Assembly (NCBI GenBank): GCA_958299035.1
Contig: CATQJL010000316.1
Coordinates: 34,971,441-35,035,440, forward strand
From: Cylicocyclus nassatus
Taxonomy: Eukaryota > Nematoda > Chromadorea > Rhabditida > Strongylidae
Reading direction: 5' to 3'
DNA: 64,000 nucleotides
Numbering within the stretch: the stretch's first letter is position 1; every line of letters starts with the position of its first letter. This document shows positions 1 to 12,968 of the stretch, piece after piece. Below the pieces are notes generated by a model, which made no database searches, was not told the DNA's origin, and saw only the letters and a list, made by a program, of their open reading frames with translations. The translations under genes and the position numbers were made by a program.

Positions 1-1
1 T

Positions 2-193
2 TCTTCCATTTGCTTTCCCGAACCATCAATATCCAAGGATGCACGCAAGATCCGGAACACGATGTCATGTCGTCCAAAGGAAGGCATACTGCCACTGATG
101 GACAAGCTGATTGTCATCGATCGTGAATGGCTTCAGGATCAGAACAACCAGTTCAACAACTACATCTTAGATCCTCATTCAGCAAGAAAATGA
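2..193 (+). other. Possible partial coding exon entering the window
   Basis: One plus-strand frame is open from base 2 to a TGA at 191-193 (63 codons). It has a balanced composition, including stretches such as DKLIVIDREWLQDQNNQF, that looks more like protein than chance. No domain is recognised, the upstream part lies outside the window and no splice acceptor was identified. It could be the last exon of a gene or a transposon relic. Confidence is low because a 63-codon open frame can occur by chance. Confidence 0.2.
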
Positions 194-422
194 TGGCTCA
201 ATTATTCAACTCCGCGGCCTTAGCTTTGCTCCCCGTCAAAACCGACAAGACTGACAGATACATTGGTTGGAGTTAGCCATTTCATACCTTCGCGCCTACC
301 CATCCAGTTGTTAAAGCTGGATGGGGTAGACGATATTCAGTATGTATGCATCCAGTAAATACTTTCGATATCCAGTATGGGCGCAGAACGAGGATGGAGG
401 CGGGAAGCCCCGTGGAGTCATA

Positions 423-638
423 CAGTCGAGTAGATTTAGCGGTAAATATAGTGTGCTTGCACAGAAGGTGAAATGCGGTGAAATTGGCGCGTGAAGAAAT
501 AGTTTCGACTGTGACGCCGGCCAATTGCGCGCGCAAGATACCCGCGGTACTGACGTGGCTACTTGTTCACGCGCAAATTTCACCGCATTTCACCCTCTGT
601 GCAAGCACACTATATTTACCGCTAAATCTACTCGACTG
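423..638. mobile_element. Tc1/mariner-type MITE with long inverted repeats
   Basis: The first about 72 bases (from CAGTCGAGTAGATTTAGCGG) are repeated in inverted orientation at 567-638, leaving a loop of about 73 bases. A TA dinucleotide flanks each end (421-422 and 639-640), as expected for Tc1/mariner target duplication, and the ends start CAGT as in many Tc1-like elements. It encodes nothing. The two arms are nearly perfect, so insertion is fairly recent. Confidence 0.8.
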
Positions 639-723
639 TAGCTTGACGGCATTCACCACACCTTCTTGTCACTCACCAAAAGTCCATCAATACAGAGAAA
701 AAAACTGCTTCGCGCCATCCTGA

Positions 724-1047
724 TTGCCCACTCCTGGTCTCACCAATCCCTTGCGGAGGCAGCAGAACATTGGAAAGGCTTATCGCCGCAAGGGCGCAGT
801 TCGTCTCGACAAAGCACCCATAACCAAGAAGCCAGCCTACGAAGCGATAGCCACGCTAGATATCTTTGAGAACATCCAAAATGGGACGCCAGCAGAGAGG
901 GCTGTTGACAGACTCTACAAACTCGAGCCAGCATTCCGCGACGAAACCCGCAAGAACAGGATCTCCACATTGGCAGCGAACAAAAATACCATTCGCTTCC
1001 GAAGCACAAGGTTTCTGTCCATGGACCAGCGCGAAGCTATCGAGTAA
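724..1047 (+). pseudogene. Possible relic of a coding sequence, unrecognised
   Basis: An open frame of 107 codons ends in TAA at 1045-1047. Its second half is charged and reads like protein, for example around AERAVDRLYKLEPAFRDE. No family is recognised. The surrounding 1-2.5 kb has higher G+C than the rest of the window and no retrotransposon motifs that I can see. It could be a decayed gene or an old transposon. The start is uncertain. Confidence 0.2.
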
Positions 1048-3333
1048 GGCTGTCCCGACTGCTCGATCGTGGCAATACAAAGCGCCTATGGCACAACTAA
1101 ATCTGTAGTTAATGCCGTGATAGTCGCCCGCCTAGCAATGTTATTCGGTTGCGATGACGTCATCACCGCAGTATAAACGCCGAGGTATCACAATTCGTAT
1201 TTGGATGCCGCAAGAGGCCTCAACAGCCTCCGGTACGTCTCGGAGACCGTCACTTCAATCAATCTTACTCCTCTCCCTGTAGACAAGAACGAGGTTGGTG
1301 TTGAGTTCTTTCCTAGCCTCAGTTCGACAATGAGATATGCCAGCACTTTCGCAACATGAGCATTGCTTGAGCCCTACCAGCGTATAATCAATGAGTAACT
1401 AAAGAGGAGCAGCGCGATGAGTACAACTTGGCCGAAACGTAGATTTTGGACTTTCTTTCTACACAAAACCGTCTGTCCGAAAAACATTTTCGTGACCTCC
1501 CCCCCCCCCGCCCTCTACCCCCTACTATAACACACTCATTGCCGACGAAGCGGCTCAAATTCCGGTATCGGTCAGTGATGAGTCGCCTGCTCTAGACGCA
1601 TCATATCGGTATAGTTGTCCGCCGTCTGAAGCCCCATATACCCTGCGCCCGGTTAATCCCGCTAAGTTCGAAGCTACGTGATGAATCTGCTCATGTCATC
1701 CTGAGCAATTCCGGTGGCGCATTGGTTACAACCTTCAGCACTCGTGAAGGATCCACCCGATGAGCTTGTCTATGGCGGCGCTCTGTGGAGTAAAGTCCCT
1801 CGGTCAACAGCGCCTGTTGCTGCTCATGCGAGTGCCCTGGTGACCAGCCTTCTACTTGTTAATATGGCGGGAAACGCTAAACGAACGGCAAGTCGCTCGC
1901 TCTTTGGCGAGGCCGAATGGTATGCCGAACCATCATTAAGCGGCTGAGGGAGCGCCGTATCCAACGCAGACTATCTGCATACTTTGCTTTTATGAGAAAC
2001 AACTGTGTCGATAACCCCCTTCGCGCAAGACGAGCAGATCGACGCGACAGTGGAATCCATTCAAAGAAGGGAGACATCATCTCCTGCTTACTACTCGCAC
2101 CGTCATCACCCCAAAGACGTGTACCGAGTTCTTTGACAAATGCAAACGCCTGAACGTGGCCCCTCACCGCGGCAAGGCTTTTTCTTCCTAGTAGGGCATT
2201 AAGATTCGCTGCATGGGCAACAACTGTAGGAGGGCAGAGCAGCGTCAAGCGGTCGTATCCACTTGAATCTTGACGGTATCTACCAGCACAATGACGGTAC
2301 TTTTACTTTTACTTTTGCTCTCGCATGACCTTTAGTTACTCCAGCTACGAGGCACCGAGCGGTCGACCACCGCACACTCGCCATCCTCCCGCTGATGCAT
2401 TCACCACTGTCCCTTTCTACCATATAACCCGCATCGTTATCATTGTGCCTTGCTATATCGATTAGAATAACGGGCTGAGGATTGTCTGCGTTTTTGCGTG
2501 TGTAAGTCTCTGTCCGTTACGATATTCGCGAAAGTTTAAGCCAAGCACCTGCACTCAAATTGCATACTATAGTATATGCTTTCAGCATATGAACTCATCA
2601 TACAAAAGCACAAGCGAAACCAGTGCGAGGATCTAGAAGATCGTGCGTCAAACGGGTCCACACACAGGGCTTGGCACGAGCTGGCACCGGGGGAATTTCA
2701 AAACGAAGTCCCCTTTGATCTTGAAAATTTCGTACGAAGTCCCCTTCGACCCGAAACCCTAAACGTAGAAAATCTCAAAAAACGAAACGTCAACTGAAAA
2801 AATGTCGCAATTTTTGTATCTTTTCGGCCACATAAATGATATCCCCCTTGCTTTTTGTCCCAAAAACAATATCCAGCTTGACCCGGTGTCAGCTGTGCCG
2901 AGCCCTGTCCACACGTCCTTCAACCCGCTCAACCGGGTTTCTATATAAGCTTTTGAATGCTATTGCTTTGTTTGGCATGCAAATTAGAAAAGATCGCTTT
3001 CAAAGTCAAAAACAGTTTAAAAGTTTACTTTCATGCGAAATCGGCGCCAAAAAGTGGCAACTGCTCAAATCCCCAATATTCTAAGGTTGCACTCAATGCA
3101 TTGAAAAGATCTTTACCTAGAGATATAGCGCTTTCAAATATATAGTGATATATAGTGGTTCTATATACGCTAACTACTTTTTTACTACGTGGAACTTTAT
3201 CAAATGCTTAGCTCCAAGTAAATAACATCCGTGTTTAGTCCACTTTCTATGATAGTCACTCTTTATGGTGTCAACTCGCAATATGTGAAAAATTCCTTCT
3301 ACTCAAAATCACCAAATGGTAAAATACTTGGAA
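1048..3333. other. No gene recognised
   Basis: No convincing exon, RNA gene or intact mobile element is seen. A run of ten or more C lies near 1499-1510. At 2695-2760 a short phrase ending in AAGTCCCC occurs twice. The first half is G+C-richer than the second half. Confidence 0.5.
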
Positions 3334-4491
3334 CTAGCTGGCTTACCCGGCTCCGCCGTATCCGGACCAAACTTGGCACACATACACTTCGGGCCCCGGC
3401 GGGTGTCACAGCCCACTTTTCGTTATGGATCGATGTCGATTTTACCGATTTTTATCGATTTTTTTGCAGAGTTCACGTACAGGGCTCCGAATACAATATT
3501 AGTTTTTAAAATTATCGATTACTTTTATTGATTTTATCGATTTTTTGTAAATTTTGACATGCGAGGCTGGGATTTTGCACAGGGGGGTAATCGGGCATGC
3601 TGATTACGAACACAGTATTAGTTTTCAGGATCGTCCATTACTTTTGTCGATTTTATCGATTTTTTTGTAAAGTTTGACCTGCGGGGCTGGGAGTTTGCAC
3701 AGGGGGGTAATCGAGCATGCAGATTACGAATACAATATTAGTTTTCAAGATCGTCCATTACTTTTATCGATTTTATCGATTTTTTTGTAAAGTTTGACCT
3801 GCGGGGCTGGGAGTTTGCACAGGGGGGTAATCGAGCATGCAGATTACGAATACAATATTAGTTTTCAAGATCGTCCATTACTTTTATCGATTTTATCGAT
3901 TTTTTTGTAAAGTTTGACCTGCGGGGCTGGGAGTTTGCACAGGGGGGTAATCGAGCATGCAGATTACGAATACAATATTAGTTTTCAAGATCGTCCATTA
4001 CTTTTATCGATTTTATCGATTTTTTGAAAATTTGAGCTAGGGGACTGGAATTTGGCACAGGGGTGTAATCGAGCATGCTGATCACCCCCCTTGGGGTTGA
4101 TCAGCATGCTCGATTACCCCCCTGTGCCAACTCTCAGCTCCCTAGCTCAAACTTTGCAAAAAAATCGATAAAATCGATAAAAGTAATCGATAATCCCGAA
4201 AACCAATATTGTATTCGGAATCCCCATGCTCGATTACCCCCCTGTGCCAACTCCCAGCCCCGTAGGTATTTTTTTGGTGAACTCACCAAAAAATCGATAA
4301 AAATCGATAAAATCGATATCGATCGATGACGAAAAGTAGCCTATGACACGCGCCGGGGCCCAAAGTGTATGTGTGCCAAGTTTGGTCCGGATCGGTTCAG
4401 AAATGGAATTTTCTATTCGGAAAATACGTACACACAGACAGACAGACATACAGACATACATACAAACAGACATTCAGCTTTATATATAAGA
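3334..4491 (-). mobile_element. Non-autonomous Helitron-like element with internal tandem repeats
   Basis: Read on the minus strand it starts TCTTATATATAAAGCTGAAT directly after an A (4492) and ends GCCAGCTAG directly before a T (3333). These are the hallmarks of Helitron insertion between A and T with a 5' TC and 3' CTAG. Two shorter relatives in the window (19341-19771, 41263-41713) have similar ends and share internal motifs such as ATCCGGACCAAACTTGG. There is no Rep/helicase coding sequence. The interior is largely palindromic: the ATCCGGACC motif near 3359 returns inverted near 4390. Confidence 0.65.
3541..4030. repeat. Tandem array of a 120-bp unit inside the Helitron
   Basis: The blocks 3661-3780, 3781-3900 and 3901-4020 are almost identical, and 3541-3660 is a more diverged copy. 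Each unit contains GGGGCTGGGAGTTTGCACAG, a run of G followed by TAATCGAGCATGC, and an ATCGATTTTATCGATTTTTT tract. Parts of the same unit return in inverted orientation at 4090-4330. Confidence 0.9.
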
Positions 4492-6510
4492 TGGATAGCT
4501 TATAGCCCACTGGTGATGCTCAGCATTATTCGGTGGGTTTCACTTTTATCACTGACATGCGAAAAGCATGACTCACATCACTTTTTGTGATGTGAGTGTT
4601 AGAACAAAGACCTTTCTGATGCAGAAGTAGGAGGGAATATCTGTGTAACACTGCGAGCCTTTGCGAAGCAGAGGTGACGCGATGGTAACTGTTAAACTGC
4701 TGAGATGATACTGTGTTCGTGTACAGGTTTGACAGCCGTTTTCACGGCGCTGCGCTTACTGTTAGCTACCCATTTTTTGCTCAAATCAAAGCATTGTTTG
4801 TTCTATATTAGGACTTCTACTTCAACAAAACCCAAACGATGAGATTGAAAGCCAGCCAGGATTATGTTTATCGCGTCTTTCGCTCGTATTGTTTATGTTT
4901 CCAGCAATACAGGCTTTGCCTGATCAAGTCGCTGAGTATACGACCATTCTCATTGATTCCTCAGTTCTTTTTTTCCCTTTAAACGCTTTTCTCCATCAAG
5001 TATTAGCTTTCAGAAAGCTAAAGCGATTTTGAAGAGCATGATGGTTGTTCATCTGTTTTGAGCCCTTGTGGCATCCTGCTTGAGCAATGGTCGCGAATTC
5101 ACCAGGCTTCACGACATGGCGAAGCCCTTTATCACTCAGACATATGACGACGAACAAGCTCAAATCTTTTTGTGAAAACTACGACCTTCAAGCTTGTGAA
5201 CCATGTATTAATCATTCGCCTATGGTTCCTCTCACAAAAATATCGGGGTTGTGCCGTAGGTGCGATAGGTGGAGCATTCTCTGCCACTCTTCGGGCCGGC
5301 ATCTGGATGAGCCCTTCAGCTGAGGTTGAGACAAGGGTCAAGGCATAACGGCGGAATAAAACACCTGTGACAAAGATGCACACTTTGTTTGGGACCGCCA
5401 GCTGCTGCTTCATAAACAAAGCATGATATGACTGCATTTTGACAGCGTTTGCTGAGAAAAAGGCAAGCTTGAGACTTCCTGTTTCACTCAAAGTGGTTTA
5501 CTTTTGATAGCGAAACAAAGCTATGAATTTGAGGGGTGTGTGATTCTTTGAATAAGCAACTGTTTAATGAATATACATTGTCGGAAAGAAAATGCAGGAC
5601 TAGAAAGTCTGGTCTGCCCAATTATGGATGCATGTTCACTGAAAAGAATCGAATTATATCCTTTTTTCATTGAAGAGCAAGATAGAATATAAGGGAGCAC
5701 TTAGACTCCCCAAGTTTAGAGCTTCCCATTCACATGCGAACCCTCGGAAAAAACCTTTCGTTTCAAAATAAAGCAGAAAATAGTTCATAGAATTAGCTGA
5801 TATTGTCTAGATAAAATTCCTCAAATCTCGCTTCGCACAACAGCTAGAAAAAAAGAGATAGTCTAGGTCGATGTATAAACTGTTGGTGCATAAAGCTCCC
5901 GCTCCAGAAAAGTCTTGCTCCGGCGATCAATGAGAGCCAAGCCACGGAGGGGCGGGGTGGAGCAGGCTAAAAATATCTCCACCCCATTTTTTATGAGCCG
6001 CAAGTTTTTTCATCTGATAATCCTCATACATTTAGAAAGCTCACGAAACGGGGATTCAACGCAGATAGTCTCTTTTTTTTTCTTAGCGTTCCTCTACTCG
6101 GAGATACATGCCATTCAAGCTAAAAGCTGTTTGCGTGTTTTTGTAAGGAAATTTCTACGCAAAGGATTAATGAAGACGCGTGATTGTCTCACTGTATTAC
6201 AGAGCAAGACCTTGCCAGTAAACGTAGACCGTCTCTTCTTCCCAGCTTTCCTCTTCCTTTCAGAAATGGGGCGCAAGGCGATCGCATAAAATCAGCTGAA
6301 GCTCCAGCTAGATAAAAAAATTTTATATCTCAATTCACAAGAGAGCTGAAAAAAAAAAGACAATCTACGTCGATTCTACATGTCCCAAGCTTTTAAATGG
6401 CATGTCAACTGACCAGACTCAAACTCTTTCTGGATCAAAAAAAAAAATCTCTGTTTGATGACCTTTCAAAGCGAAAAAATCAAGGCATTCTTCATATTGC
6501 ACCCCTGTAC
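4492..6510. other. No gene recognised
   Basis: Only short open frames in all phases. No splice-bounded exon, RNA gene or element ends were identified. The stretch 6061-6540 contains homopolymer tracts. Confidence 0.5.
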
Positions 6511-6882
6511 CAGTGGCTACCGAGGGGGGGGGGGGGGAGGAATATAAAAGATTTCTTCGGTAGTGTGGCTAGCGCCAGGATGGAGGACTAGGTTTCGCCG
6601 ATGGAGGGTCCCGCGTGGATTCATTGCAGGAACGCATCTCCGCGCATATGCAAGGGTGCGTATTTGTTTCAAATGAGCGAGGAGACCGCCCGTTTTCGAC
6701 GACGTATAGTCCTCTACCGCGCCACGCCCCCTTCTTCTGAAATTTCAGGGTGAGAGGCCCGCAGAAATTTCGGGAAGCATACCAAGAGATTTTTCAAAGT
6801 GCTTGGCTAACCTCACGCACCCTTCATAAGAAAAAAAATTTTTGTCCCCCTCCTCTTGAACGGAAACCCTGGTACGCCATCG
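6511..6882. mobile_element. hAT-like MITE with 8-bp target duplication
   Basis: The 8-mer CCCTGTAC occurs immediately before (6503-6510) and after (6883-6890) the element. The ends are CAGTGGCTACC and, inverted, CGATGGCGTACC, matching the CAGTGGCGTA-type ends seen on many hAT-like elements. It begins with a long G run (6524-6538) and has no transposase. A truncated relative of its right end lies at 42070-42184. Confidence 0.75.
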
Positions 6883-6890
6883 CCCTGTAC

Positions 6891-8246
6891 CACTTATTTT
6901 TCGCTCTTTGTCACACTAGTACCACTCCACATGTAAACTTACTGTAAGATGTAAGCTCAGCATTCACCTAAAGGCACAGTTACCCCTTCACTTTTGTAGG
7001 TCGTAAATAGCCGAAACCCCTTCACCTGGAGGGGACCCTGCTCTCTCTATCGCATCCTATGGGTTCCGCTACACCCCGTTGATTAACCTTGAAAGTATTT
7101 AAACGTATGCGTTGTGTATCGTTAGAAGCGCTAAACCTTATTCTCTTAAGGACAGGAATTTCATCTGTCGTATCTCCTAAAAAATGATATGCGCGTTTTT
7201 CATTCATTGTGCTCATGGCATATACTGGGTTACAGTAGCATTCTGAGCCTGCGCCATTAGATACATTGCAAGAGAAGGCAGCAAAAATATATACATGTAT
7301 ATTCGATAACCGAAAACTCGTAGCTTTCAAAGGAGTCCTGAGTCGTCTACTTCAATCTGAGTGATAGTTGCTGAAAGTACAACCATTGCAAGCGAAAAAT
7401 GGGACACACAAAATCGTGACTAGCTTCTAATATTAGAGTTTGGTAATTAAAGTGAGATTCTTGAGGTGGACAAAGAGTAAGCAGAGCTTTGCATTGAGTG
7501 CAACAAAAAATAGCTAGCTCACGCCAATCTCATCCTGCTTCGCTACCCCGACTCGTGCTAGCAGTGCATATGGGCTGAGTCTCCAAGAAGTCTCTAGAAG
7601 CTAATTTTATCAAAAGATAATGTACAAAAGAATTGGAAAAGGAAATTCAATCAACATGCAGTCGAATTACATACAAAACGAAACGCTTTTCACTGGTAGG
7701 CTGAAGAGATTAGATTACTAACGATGCTGATAAATCACCTAGTACTTGCGAAAATAATGGAGCCAATCATTGATCAAAAATAAAAATATTGCGACCATTA
7801 CCACAAGGACAATTCATTCATATCTTCGCCATTGAACAACTTGAAGTATCCGAGAAGTGCACCAAAGCTTACAACATTTGCCATATATATTAACACCACT
7901 GATGACCCGGCAATCTGAAAACGGCAGTCTAATGATGCACCTTTACGCAGATGGTTAAACACTGTAAAACGCAATCTGAAAAACTGTTCAAAATTTTGCT
8001 CTTTTTGACTCTTTTCTCAATGTTCTCAGAGTTGGAGCAAAGCAAGTTACAGAATGACCATGCAACAACGACACAAGCCATGCATCATGACAGATGGCTT
8101 ATAGACTGTTGATCAAAAATCCATGCATAGAAGCGGATTAACTAACAAAGTATACGAAAACCAACCACAAAACTTGTAAAAACCTACATTAGTACGCAGG
8201 AATTTCAGAATTTCCATCACATTGTGGCACAACATTACGTACACGA
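6891..8246. other. No gene recognised; 3' flank of the LEPROT-like gene
   Basis: No exon or element boundary could be supported. The part nearest 8247 presumably includes the 3' untranslated region of the minus-strand gene that starts at 10242, but no clear polyadenylation signal was picked out. Confidence 0.4.
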
Positions 8247-10242
8247 TTAGAACAGCGATTGGCTCCAACTGCCGGAGTCTTCGTCACGATGCAGGTAGAA
8301 ATAGGCGACAATCGTAAGAAACATCACAACAGATCCGGTGTTCACCAACATCATCGCAGTGACTTTGATCTACAACACAACAACCACATTCGTCGTTCAA
8401 TATTGTGCAGACTATGAAGACTACTTGTAGATGGATTTAGCATGGAAATCAAGAGAGGCAAACTGAAAACTAGAATATATCACTATAAAGATATTCTGGC
8501 CCATTTCGAACCATCCCTTCTTCGCAAATTTTGGAAACAATCTCGAATTGTAGCAAAATGGAATTGTAGCCACTTTACCTACTCAAAATGTCATCAGCGA
8601 ATGAGACTCTCAAAAAATACTTTTTTTTTTCTAGTTTTAGTTTCGTAGTTCTTTCTTATATTGACTTTAAGAAAGTAGAGCAAATATGTAATATAGAAGG
8701 GAAACCAAAGATTATTCTCCGAAAACAATGACAACTTTGCTCAAACTGGACCTCAGACCTTCAGAAAAACCAAAATAGTATGTTGAGATCAGATCGTTTC
8801 TTTCACGTGTGGTATTCACCAACCTAACAGTCTAGTTCCAGATACACCTGTATCATAATTCAAGCAGAATTAGAACGTCATACATTGCATTTTACTACAG
8901 TGTAAATACTTTCCCATTAAAACTGTGTATCAGATGCTTTTCTGGCTATAGCTCACGGCCTCGCGCGAAATTCGCATGGTATTCGCGGATAGCAGACATT
9001 TCTGATGGATACAAATCCGGTTAAAAAGAGGAGATAACTGTGATAAAAACTCTGATTAGCTGGCAGTGACAAAACTTGATCTAAACGCGAAAGATTGCGT
9101 TGATGAGATTGGCCATAACCGGCATTTTAGCAAACTTTGGCATCAATTTCAGCATAAAGACGAATTCTAGCACAGGAGTGGAATTAGAAGGACTAATTGG
9201 TTTCAAAGCATTATGTAATCTTATCAAGCGTTCTTCTGCTTTTTTAGATGGTCTCTCGATATTAACATGCTTAGCTCACACTTTTTCATACTCCTGCTTA
9301 TAAAACAATTCTTTCCAAGATACGGGGAAAAGTGTGCGTTCCACTCTATCACTCACTTGAATTTACATCGCATCTTAGGGCATCGCATAAAATGAAAACT
9401 GTAACATGCACAAAAATACATGTGAATAACATATCTTCGATAGACTGTACAAAGCACCATGCAAAACCATAATGCTTAACACTCTCTATTTGAGCAAGCG
9501 CTGTAAGTAAGGTTGGGTAAGGGTGAAATGCATCCATGACACGGATCAAATTAGCACATGCTACAGGGCATTGTCAAGTTAATGGTGATAAAATTGTAGA
9601 TTACAGAAAATGAGCTCTCACTAATAATTTTTGGAAATGTTATTATGGCTACTGATTGTCATAAAAACAAGTAAGTCTAGCTACTCCCTGCACAAACAAT
9701 AAAGATGAGATTCTAAAAAAAAATCGAAAAGCGGTCCCATCTTTGCTCATGAATTTAGGTTCAGAATGTCCAAAGAAAGCCAAAAAGAGGAAAACTCACA
9801 GTTCCAGCATGTGCAAGAACAGTAGGTAAAGCAAAAGCCGATACGACTATAATTGTTGTGATAAATAACGCCAATTCAACGCACGCGTTAGTCCCTGAAA
9901 CATACAATCAATAAGCACAACGTAGATTTCGGCAGCAAAGGGTGTACAAAATACCTGTCATATCTTCTTGGAACCGTCTAGCTATCATAAGTGGCACTGG
10001 CGACAATATATAGAATGCAATAACAAACATTGGAGACCAGTTCCTAAAAAAGTATACTGAGCAAACTCCACTGGGACTAAAACATTCACTCCCCAATGTT
10101 TAGAAAAAATGTCTAGGAAAATGCCAATCAATAAAAAGAGCATAACTCACCCGAACATAGGAAGAGCACATCCCAAAACGAGTAATGTCAGACCAAGCAC
10201 CCCAGCAAAAGCCAACGCGGCGACCGCTGCAACAGCATTCAT
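8247..10242 (-). CDS. LEPROT/Vps55-family small membrane protein, four exons
   Basis: Coding exons on the minus strand are 10151-10242, 9955-10043, 9800-9894 and 8247-8369. All introns are GT-AG, the phases fit, and together they give 132 residues ending in TAA. This is the usual length for leptin receptor overlapping transcript and yeast Vps55 relatives. Four hydrophobic segments lie near residues 5-27, 33-52, 66-88 and 96-118. Family landmarks are visible: [11 protein letters not shown] near residue 16, [12 protein letters not shown] near 43, [12 protein letters not shown] near 73 and [11 protein letters not shown] near 102. The tail is acidic with an aromatic residue (DEDSGSW), as in animal LEPROT. 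Family members act in endosome-to-vacuole/lysosome transport and limit surface levels of some receptors; that role is inferred from the family. The ATG at 10240-10242 is chosen because it aligns with the family start. Confidence 0.93.
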
Positions 10243-11940
10243 CGAAATGAGAACCAGTCGATGCTAGACCTCCACTTGTTTGCCCAGTGATATCACTGCA
10301 TTCGATTTGATTTTTGCAAAGAACATGTGCGATGCCTTATTAATCACCGATTTCTACTGCAAAGAACGTGCTAATCTAGCACTCCAATCAGTGGAAAATT
10401 AGTGACTAATTCTGGCAATAGAACTTGTGTCAATTTTTACAACACCACGCTGAGTCACATGTGATTTATCATCTGAACAAGCCAACTCTTTGAAAGTCTT
10501 CAGAACTAGCGAAAAAATAGCACGAATGGGAAAGACAACGTCTATCATATTTTATAGTGGATTTGAACGGCAATATATATGGCCCTATGCTGAAGACAAT
10601 AGTTGCTTGGACAGAACCTTTGTGAATACCATTACATCTTCGTGAGACTTGAGCGTAAGGCACATGCCATAGTTGTTCCACTTCCGCTTGATCCGCTTCA
10701 CTATGGACAAATCAGTGAAATAACCAATAGCGAAGCGGATGTCCTTTGGATCACTTGATCCCTTTCATCCTCTTCGCTGTTGTCAGTTCACTGATTCAAT
10801 AGCGTAGTGGATCAAGCGGATCAAGTGGATCAAGTGGATCAAGTGGATCAAGTATGATGTGTGCCTAACAGTTCGAAATTGCAATCGTCATTGTTTCAAT
10901 GTCGGCAAAGACTGCGATTGCTAGGCTTACACGAAAACAAGTCTGAGCACAAAAGAGCCATGTTGTTTCCCGCTCAGCAAAACGTAGGATATACCTTATC
11001 ATTATGTGTCATTTGAAATACCCCGATAAGTTCGAAAAAGGCATACTAGTTTACTTAAAAGAGGCCACTCATAATGAAAAAGTTTGAGAAAAACAATCGT
11101 CTAGTTCAAGCTCGCACATCGATCCTGAAGAAAGAAAGAAAAAAGTGTTAGAATGACAAATTTTTCAAAAAGATTAGGATATCGCTCTAACGCAAATGTT
11201 GCAAACTAAACCAATCTCCCAAAGTGATCAGTATAAGCGTACCTCTCACTCCTCCCATGATTATGAGCACAGTATGAGGCGAGGAGTAGTTGGCCGCCTA
11301 CAAAAACATCGATTCTTGAGTAAACAGTTTCTTATGAAAAGCACGATAAAAGCGACCTTATTACCAAAAATCCGACGAAACAGGAGTTGTTACAGGTCAA
11401 TTCATAATCAAAAAAATGTGTGAGGAGACACAACATTTAACCAAGCTTCCATGGTTGATGCTTTGCATCTATCTTATATCATCATCGTCTATCATTCTAT
11501 CATCTATCGTCTGCTCAACTTGCAAAGAACTAGTACAGTCTGACAACTGTCAAATCAGCGATGGCGAAACCTACACACATTTTATGACAAAGCTCAAATC
11601 TAAACGCAGTAGGACGTTTGACAGAATTTCTTGCGAATGAAAACACCGCAGCCCTACGGCGTCCACCACGAGTGGTGTTCCATTGCGTACAACCAAAGTT
11701 ATCGTAGAAAATATGACTTTCGCCTCCGATAAACTACGGCAAAATCAGTGTTTTGCACATTCGCAACCCAAGCGGGATGGAGAAAGTTCATTCGTCAGCT
11801 TTTAAACAACATGAGGAACAATTCCCCGACATAAGCCTACGGCTTTGGCCATACTTTGCCCGTGTTGCCGATGTTACCAACTGTATTATAGATCCCAACT
11901 GGTCATCGACTTGGAACAGTAGTCAGAACCAGGTGCAGAG
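10243..11940. other. No gene recognised; upstream of the LEPROT-like gene
   Basis: The first part is the presumptive promoter and 5' region of the minus-strand gene. Apart from the 9-bp tandem repeat at 10808-10852, no exon or element could be supported. The segment 11735-11800 resembles 21841-21910 (both contain GCCTCCGATAAACT), so it belongs to a dispersed repeat. Confidence 0.4.
10808..10852. repeat. Tandem 9-bp repeat (TGGATCAAG)n
   Basis: Five consecutive units of TGGATCAAG, the second beginning with C. An inverted relative (CGCTTGATCCGCTTCAC) lies at 10686-10702, so the 10680-10855 segment can fold back partially. Confidence 0.9.
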
Positions 11941-12142
11941 GGATTGCGCAGCTGCTGTGACTGCACAAACTTCGCTAAAAATGTCTCGCTGAAGTTGTCC
12001 TTCAGAAAGGATGGAAATCAAATGGTGCGCACTTGCATATGCTGAAACTGAGAATTCAAAAAAGTACTCAAAGTTGAAGTTCAGTAATCATAATGAACCA
12101 ATCACGATCAAAATTGGGATTTCTATGTTTTCGAGGTCCTCC
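11941..12142 (+). repeat. About 200-bp segment duplicated in inverted orientation at 18481-18682
   Basis: The segment from GGATTGCGCAGCTGCTGTGA to TTTCTATGTTTTCGAGG reappears, reverse complemented and with few differences, at 18481-18682. There it directly abuts the second copy of the 246-bp LTR-like repeat. Confidence 0.85.
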
Positions 12143-12722
12143 ATTTCATTAACAAAGTCTGTTTTGCGTAAAAGGCCAGGACACAATTACGAACAAACTT
12201 TAAACATCAGAATTTAGCATTTTGAACTGGAGACGCCTGTTCTCAAACTTACATCAGTGGGATAAAACTAGAGACTTGCCTGTACTTGAACACGGTGCAT
12301 GTACTCGATTACATGTTTTCCCTCTTCCGCGTTGCAAGGTTATGACCTCATAAAGGTTTCCTTCGAGCAGAATGCCGCAGGCGCATTAAGGTTCTAACCT
12401 ACTTTTTATGTAGTCATGACTAGTTGACTATCACTGATTCGGAGACGCCTCATGATTATCCATATTTATTATCAAGAATGACTTGACTACAGTTCTCTTG
12501 GCTACAAGCTATATACTTGTTGGAGCGACCTTGTCAGTCACATATCCATAAATGATTAGTGATGTCGTATAAAATGTCTATGTGTACTGGTGAACTCGTT
12601 ATCTAACCATTCACTTTGAACATTTTGCTGAACTTGAACTTAGGTTTTGAAAAGTTGTTTGAAAAAAGTGCTTTTTGTTTTTTGTTTTGCGAACAATCAT
12701 AGCTATGCAGAAGAGCAACCTC

Positions 12723-12968
12723 TGTCAAGTCCAAGAGGTGCACTCTCTTGACTTGAATCCTTCACCCTGATTGTCTCACTTTATATGAACATGACATTAT
12801 GACTAGAATCTTTATTATATATTTATAAGTAGAATGAGAGGGGAAGGGAAACCGCCGGTCACCCGGTTAGGCACAGCTCATCTGGAGTTGCTGGGGCACC
12901 GCCCAGTTGGCGTGGGGACTGTCGGACCATCTAATTAGTCTGCGTCTCGAATAGTCTGCGTCTCGACA
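12723..12968 (+). repeat. LTR-like 246-bp repeat, copy 1
   Basis: Begins TGTCAAGTCC and ends GTCTCGACA, giving TG...CA ends. The same 246 bases recur at 18235-18480 with no difference that I can see. It contains an A+T-rich TTTATTATATATTTATAAG stretch and a G+C-richer tail ending in GTCTGCGTCTCGA repeats. No target duplication flanks either copy, so a solo LTR is possible but unproven. Confidence 0.6.

Noticed and set aside
12723..12968. Definite solo LTR
   Set aside because: TG...CA ends are present, but no target duplication flanks either copy, so it is left as LTR-like.
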